A model generated the notes under the pieces. The model was not told where the DNA came from and did no database searches. It worked only from the letters and a program-made list of their open reading frames with translations. The position numbers were made by a program, and so were the translations under genes. Positions 23,082 through 26,759 of a stretch of 26,759 bases of DNA are shown piece by piece (the stretch's first letter is position 1; each line of letters opens with the position of its first letter). Source of the DNA: CAZYTO01 sp964650405 (lineage in GTDB: Bacteria; Acidobacteriota; Thermoanaerobaculia; Gp7-AA8); assembly GCA_964650405.1 (NCBI GenBank), contig CAZYTO010000036.1:1-26759 (forward strand), read 5' to 3'.

Positions 23082-23117
23082 GGGGAGGGCCGATGGCGCC
23101 TCAAATCGAAGCTGAAC

Positions 23118-24410
23118 GTGAACCTCGGTCTGCGCTGGGACCTCCTGACGCCGTACTACGAGGCCAACAACAAGCTGGCCAATTACAACCCGGCCACCGG
23201 GCAGCTCGTCCTGCCGGACCAGAACGGCGCGTCGCGCTCCACGCTGAATACGAACTACGACAACTTCGGACCGCGCCTCGGCTTCAGCTACGCGGTCGAC
23301 GAGAAGACGGCCATCCGCGGAGCCTACGGCATCTTCTACAGCCTCGACCGCGGCGGCATCGACCGGCAGCTCACCGAGAATCCGCCCGCCGTCGTGACCG
23401 AGTTCCGCTTCAGCGATGCCAACTGCGCGCCGGCCGGCTCGTGCGTCTCGCTCGGCCAGCCCATCCCGCTGCCGACGCCGGTCAATCCGAACAACCCCTC
23501 ATTGCCGGCCGGCTCGGCCCTCGTCTACATTCCAAAGAACAGCAAGAACACCAGCGTCACCCAATGGAACATCGGCGCGCAGCGGGAGCTGACCAGCAAC
23601 ACCTCGGCCATGGTCGCTTATGTCGGCAACCACGCCTATCACCTGGCCGCGCTCCTCTCCTCCGCCGGCTTCGCCGGTGACATCGGCAGCCGCCTCAGCA
23701 CGACCGAGTACATCGGCTCTTCGAACTACAACGCCCTCCAGGCCACCATCCGCCGCACGAGCCAGAGCCTCTCGTACCTCATCTCGGCCACGTTCGGCCA
23801 CGCCACGAACAACGCCGTCGGCTACTTCCCCGGCGGTCCCTCGAACGGCAACGCCCTCACCTCCGATCCGAACTGCGCCACACCGGGCAAGACCTGCAAC
23901 ATCAACCTCGACAAGGGCCCGGCCGACTACGACGCCCGCCGCCGCGTGACGGCCGCGGTCACATGGGCCATTCCGTTCGCCACCGGCAACCCCATCCTCG
24001 GCGGGTGGAAACTCAACGCCGTCCAGACCTACCAGAGCGGCACGCCGTTCACCGTCTTCGACGGCAGCGGCAAGCGCCTCGACCAGGTCGGGGATCCCGG
24101 CGAGCCGCACACCACCGACATGTGGTTCAACACGGCGGCCTTCCGGCCCGCCACGGGCACGCAGGGCAGCGAGAAGCGCAACGCCCTCCGCGGCCCGGGA
24201 ACGAACCTTACCGACCTCTCGCTCTTCAAGACCTTCGCCGTCCCCGGCCGCGGCTCCATCGACCTCCGCTTCGAGGTCTTCAACGTCTTCGACAAGGCCC
24301 AGTACAGCCTGCCCGGCCAGGTCTACGGCAACCCGAACTTCGGCAAGATCACCGGCACCCAGCTCAACACCGAACGGCAGGTCCAGTTCGGCGTGCGCCT
24401 CGTGTTCTGA
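23118..24410 (+). CDS. TonB-dependent receptor, C-terminal barrel part (continuation of the gene at 21171)
   Basis: The same reading frame as 21171-23081, reopened after the TAA at 23079-23081; receptor homology resumes at WRLKSKLNVNLGLRWDLLTP (about 23094 onward). It covers the remaining barrel, with FGPRLGFSYAVDEKTAIRGAYGIFY, SVTQWNIGAQRELTSNT, LFKTFAVPGRGSIDLRFEVFNVFD and a C-terminal Phe, the outer-membrane insertion signal. GTG 23118 is only a nominal start: it has no Shine-Dalgarno and no signal peptide, and a barrel without its plug and signal would not be exported. The two parts total 1,079 codons, normal for this receptor class. Read as one broken gene. Confidence 0.75.
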   Translation: MNLGLRWDLLTPYYEANNKLANYNPATGQLVLPDQNGASRSTLNTNYDNFGPRLGFSYAVDEKTAIRGAYGIFYSLDRGGIDRQLTENPPAVVTEFRFSDANCAPAGSCVSLGQPIPLPTPVNPNNPSLPAGSALVYIPKNSKNTSVTQWNIGAQRELTSNTSAMVAYVGNHAYHLAALLSSAGFAGDIGSRLSTTEYIGSSNYNALQATIRRTSQSLSYLISATFGHATNNAVGYFPGGPSNGNALTSDPNCATPGKTCNINLDKGPADYDARRRVTAAVTWAIPFATGNPILGGWKLNAVQTYQSGTPFTVFDGSGKRLDQVGDPGEPHTTDMWFNTAAFRPATGTQGSEKRNALRGPGTNLTDLSLFKTFAVPGRGSIDLRFEVFNVFDKAQYSLPGQVYGNPNFGKITGTQLNTERQVQFGVRLVF

Positions 24411-24420
24411 GGCAAACCTC

Positions 24421-24450
24421 TGGAGGACGGACAGGATTGTCCGTCCTCCA
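24421..24450. terminator. Perfect 13-bp hairpin between convergent genes
   Basis: TGGAGGACGGACA (24421-24433), loop GGAT, and the exact inverse (24438-24450) form a GC-rich hairpin 10 nt after the receptor stop. The convergent GH31 gene ends at 24466, so it can serve both directions. No T-run follows in either direction. Confidence 0.65.
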
Positions 24451-24465
24451 ATCAACAACAAGGCC

Positions 24466-26661
24466 TCACCGCCCCGCGTTCTCGATCCGCACATGCGTCG
24501 CCTCGAACGTGTCGGGAAACTTCACGTGCAGTGATCCTTCGATCGCGCTCCACCCCCGCTCCGCGTGATCGAAGTCGGCCGTGCTCAGGCGTGGCAGCGA
24601 AACGGCCGCGCCGGCGCCGGTCTGGATCGTCACCTGCGCCGCATCCGCCTGGCCCCGCGCAATGAACACGAGCGACCGTGCCTTCGGGCGGTATGTCCCC
24701 TCGGGCGCGCTCACGTCGATGGTGATCGACGTTGCGTCGAGGTGCTGCGCGAACGTCCGGCGCAGGAACGCGCCGTGCTGGTAGTCGAAGCTGTTGCCGT
24801 CGTCCTCGTACAGCGTGCGCTCGGATGACGCGGCCGGGAAGAGCATCACCTGCAGCGGCTGGCCCGGCATCTCTCCCGTGTGCTGGACGACCGGCTGCGT
24901 GAAGACGAACGCGCCGCCGCGCACGAAGAGGGGGATCGAGGCCATCGTCACCGGCACGTCGATGCCCTTTCCGCCGCTGTAATGCGCACCGCTCCAGTAG
25001 TCGTACCAGTCTCCGGCGGGCAGGTACACGCCGCGGTCCGCCGCGCCCTCCTCCAGCACCGGCGCCGCGAGCAGGTCCGGGCCGAAGAGGAACTCGTCGT
25101 CCGTGCCGTACGTCCCTTCATCCTTCGAATCCTCGAGCAGCAGCGGGCGCATGGCCGGCAGGCCGCTCTCCGCGGCTTCGTGCATGACGTTGTAGATCTC
25201 CGGCAGCAGCTCGTAGCGCAGCTCGATGGCCCGGCGGTTCAGCGCTTCGTGGGCCGTCCCGTAGGACCACGGCTCCTGGTCCGGCGAGCCGAACATCGTG
25301 TGCGTGCGCATGAACGGGTAGAACACGCCGGCCTGCAGCCAGCGCGTGTACAGCTCCGCGCTCGGCGCGCCGACGAAGCCGCCGATGTCGCTGCCAACGA
25401 ACGGGAAGCCCGAGAGCCCCATCCCCAGCAGGGCCGGCACGCTCTGGCGCAGGTGCGCCCAGTTGCTCGTGTTGTCGCCCGGCCAGAGCGCCGTGTAGCG
25501 CTGGCCGCCCGCAAACGAGGCCCGGGACAGGACGAACGGCCGCACGTTCGGCCGCAGCTTCACCAGGCCCTCGTACGTGGCCCGGCCCATGAGCATGCCG
25601 TAGACGTTGTGGATCTCGCGATGGTCCGTGGGCGCGCCCTCGTTGTCGTGCCGCGCATCGAGCGGCATCGTCCCCGTGGGCGTGTCGAAGACGGCCGGCT
25701 CGTTCATGTCGTTCCAGATCCCGGCCACGCCGGCATTGACGAACCCGGCGTAGAGCCCGCCCCACCACGCGCGCGCTGCCGGCTTCGGACCATCGGGAAA
25801 CACGCTCGGCGTCCCGGGCCGCTTCGACCAGTCGGGCCAGTCGCCGTCCTCCGCTTTCGACGGCAACACCGGCGCCTCGTAGATCGACCCGTCCGGGTTC
25901 TTCACGAAGTGGTCCCCGGCCCGGCCGGTCTCGTACGGCCCGTATCCGGCCACCTTCGGCGGATGCGGATCGACGATCGTCACCAGCCGGAATCCCTCCT
26001 TGCGCAGGTCGCCCATCATCCGGGCCGGATCGGGGAAACGGTCGGGATTCCAGGTGAAGGGGCGGTACCGGTCCTGGTAGTGGATGTCCAGCCAGATCAC
26101 ATCGGCCGGGATGTGCCGCTCGCGGAAGTTCTCCGCGATGAAGCGCACCCGGGACTCGGGGTAATAGCTGTAGCGGCACTGGTGGTAGCCGAGGGCCCAG
26201 AGCGGCGGCAGCGGCATACGGCCCGTCAGGGCGGTGTAGCGCTCGATCACCTTCTTCGGCTCGGGGCCGTAGATGAAGTAGTAGTCGAGGGCGCCGCCGT
26301 CCGCGCCGAACGACAGCACGCCCTGGGTCTGGTGCCCGACGTCGAAGTTGCTGCGGAACGTGTTGTCGAGAAAGACGCCGTACGCGACGCCCTTGCGTAC
26401 GTCGAGATAGAACGGCACGGAGACGTAGATCGGATCGGTGCTGGCGTCGTAGCCGAACGTATCGCTGTTCCAGTTGGTGAAGCTGTAGCCGCCGAGCTTC
26501 CAGCCGCGCTTGTCGAGCGGGCCGCCTTTCTCGCCGAGGCCGTAGACATGCTCGTCGTCGCGCAGGCGCTTCCACACCCGCACCTCGGAACCGGAGACGG
26601 CCGTGCCCCGCTGCGGATCGTCCGCATCGAGCGACTGCCCGTCACGCGTGGCAAAGGACAC
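24466..26661 (-). CDS. GH31 alpha-glucosidase (5' end interrupted or incomplete)
   Basis: Retaining alpha-glucosidase of family GH31, releasing glucose from maltodextrin ends. In the 731 residues counted from GTG 26661 the nucleophile Asp318 lies in WNDMNEP (316-322), the acid/base Asp396 in WPGDNTSNW (393-401), and LSRASFAG is at 378-385. WNDMNEP favours alpha-glucosidase over alpha-xylosidase. The C-terminal beta domains are complete. GTG 26661 is the only usual start in the open frame, but the conserved N-domain strand TATFRVDVRHKPFRVSF begins before it, and about 80-100 N-terminal residues are missing. An in-frame TGA at 26713-26715 blocks extension. The gene is probably broken there or misassembled, and the window ends soon after. 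Convergent with the receptor gene. Confidence 0.85.
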   Translation of the reverse strand: MSFATRDGQSLDADDPQRGTAVSGSEVRVWKRLRDDEHVYGLGEKGGPLDKRGWKLGGYSFTNWNSDTFGYDASTDPIYVSVPFYLDVRKGVAYGVFLDNTFRSNFDVGHQTQGVLSFGADGGALDYYFIYGPEPKKVIERYTALTGRMPLPPLWALGYHQCRYSYYPESRVRFIAENFRERHIPADVIWLDIHYQDRYRPFTWNPDRFPDPARMMGDLRKEGFRLVTIVDPHPPKVAGYGPYETGRAGDHFVKNPDGSIYEAPVLPSKAEDGDWPDWSKRPGTPSVFPDGPKPAARAWWGGLYAGFVNAGVAGIWNDMNEPAVFDTPTGTMPLDARHDNEGAPTDHREIHNVYGMLMGRATYEGLVKLRPNVRPFVLSRASFAGGQRYTALWPGDNTSNWAHLRQSVPALLGMGLSGFPFVGSDIGGFVGAPSAELYTRWLQAGVFYPFMRTHTMFGSPDQEPWSYGTAHEALNRRAIELRYELLPEIYNVMHEAAESGLPAMRPLLLEDSKDEGTYGTDDEFLFGPDLLAAPVLEEGAADRGVYLPAGDWYDYWSGAHYSGGKGIDVPVTMASIPLFVRGGAFVFTQPVVQHTGEMPGQPLQVMLFPAASSERTLYEDDGNSFDYQHGAFLRRTFAQHLDATSITIDVSAPEGTYRPKARSLVFIARGQADAAQVTIQTGAGAAVSLPRLSTADFDHAERGWSAIEGSLHVKFPDTFEATHVRIENAGR

Positions 26662-26759
26662 GCGGAACGGCTTGTGCCGGACGTCGACGCGGAACGTCGC
26701 CGTGGGGGTGGGTCAATGGATCTGATCGCCCGTGAACAGCGCCGCCAGTTTCCGCGAGG

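Noticed and set aside
23040..23100. Simple frameshift as the cause of the receptor break
   Set aside because: Both halves are in the same frame and neither alternative frame of the block yields the missing strand.
23063..23680. Separate gene bridging the receptor break (MGGIPLRGG start)
   Set aside because: Frame-shifted arginine-rich reading of receptor sequence; the receptor resumes in its original frame after the stop.

Overview
The window is about 26.8 kb of GC-rich, densely coding bacterial DNA. No rRNA or tRNA gene, transposase or phage gene was seen. The best guess for the source is an Acidobacteriota-type heterotroph, possibly Thermoanaerobaculia or a relative. The reasons are the Oar/SusC-like TonB-dependent receptor with an N-terminal carboxypeptidase-regulatory domain, several other secreted proteins with that fold, the DUF3667-type protein, and the secreted glycoside hydrolases. 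The outer-membrane receptor and lipoproteins indicate a diderm. The phylum is inferred; no marker gene is present.

Layout. 1-433: possible tail of an upstream gene, a hairpin, then mostly non-coding DNA with a promoter. 434-2924 (+): an AlgI-type MBOAT O-acyltransferase overlapping an SGNH/DltD-like partner, a surface-glycan acylation pair. 2935-3833 (-): a two-gene operon for small envelope proteins, with two palindromic operator-like sites upstream. 3983-5986 (-): an SDR oxidoreductase followed by a DAACS (SDF) family transporter whose sodium and substrate motifs are atypical. 5987-6609: no confident gene; it holds a 15-copy, 22-bp tandem array built from two restriction-site-like palindromes. 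6610-8934 (-): a large secreted orphan protein. 9056-12113 (+): a split DUF3667 zinc-ribbon membrane protein, a PlsC-like acyltransferase and a sphingomyelin-synthase-like PAP2_C enzyme, so the last two form a lipid-modification block. 14517-15333 (+): a small two-gene operon resembling a nucleotidyltransferase toxin-antitoxin pair.

12136-26712 is mainly an alpha-glucan utilisation region, interrupted by the toxin-antitoxin-like pair. It holds a secreted cyclodextrin glucanotransferase (CGTase), a CUT2 sugar ABC importer (xylF-xylG-xylH type), a GH13_36-like lipoprotein amylase, an Oar/SusC-like receptor and a GH31 alpha-glucosidase. A reasonable model is that CGTase turns starch into cyclodextrins and maltodextrins outside the cell, the receptor moves them across the outer membrane, the GH13 and GH31 enzymes cut them to glucose, and the CUT2 system imports the monosaccharide. 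The co-operation is inferred from gene content and adjacency.

Three genes look broken or split: the TonB receptor has an in-frame stop inside a length-neutral divergent block of about 24 nt, the GH31 gene has an in-frame stop in its N-terminal domain, and DUF3667 is split at an ATGA overlap. Several genes also have a -10-like hexamer only 6-15 nt before the start codon and no Shine-Dalgarno, which suggests leaderless or ultra-short-leader mRNAs alongside conventional genes with strong AGGAG sites.
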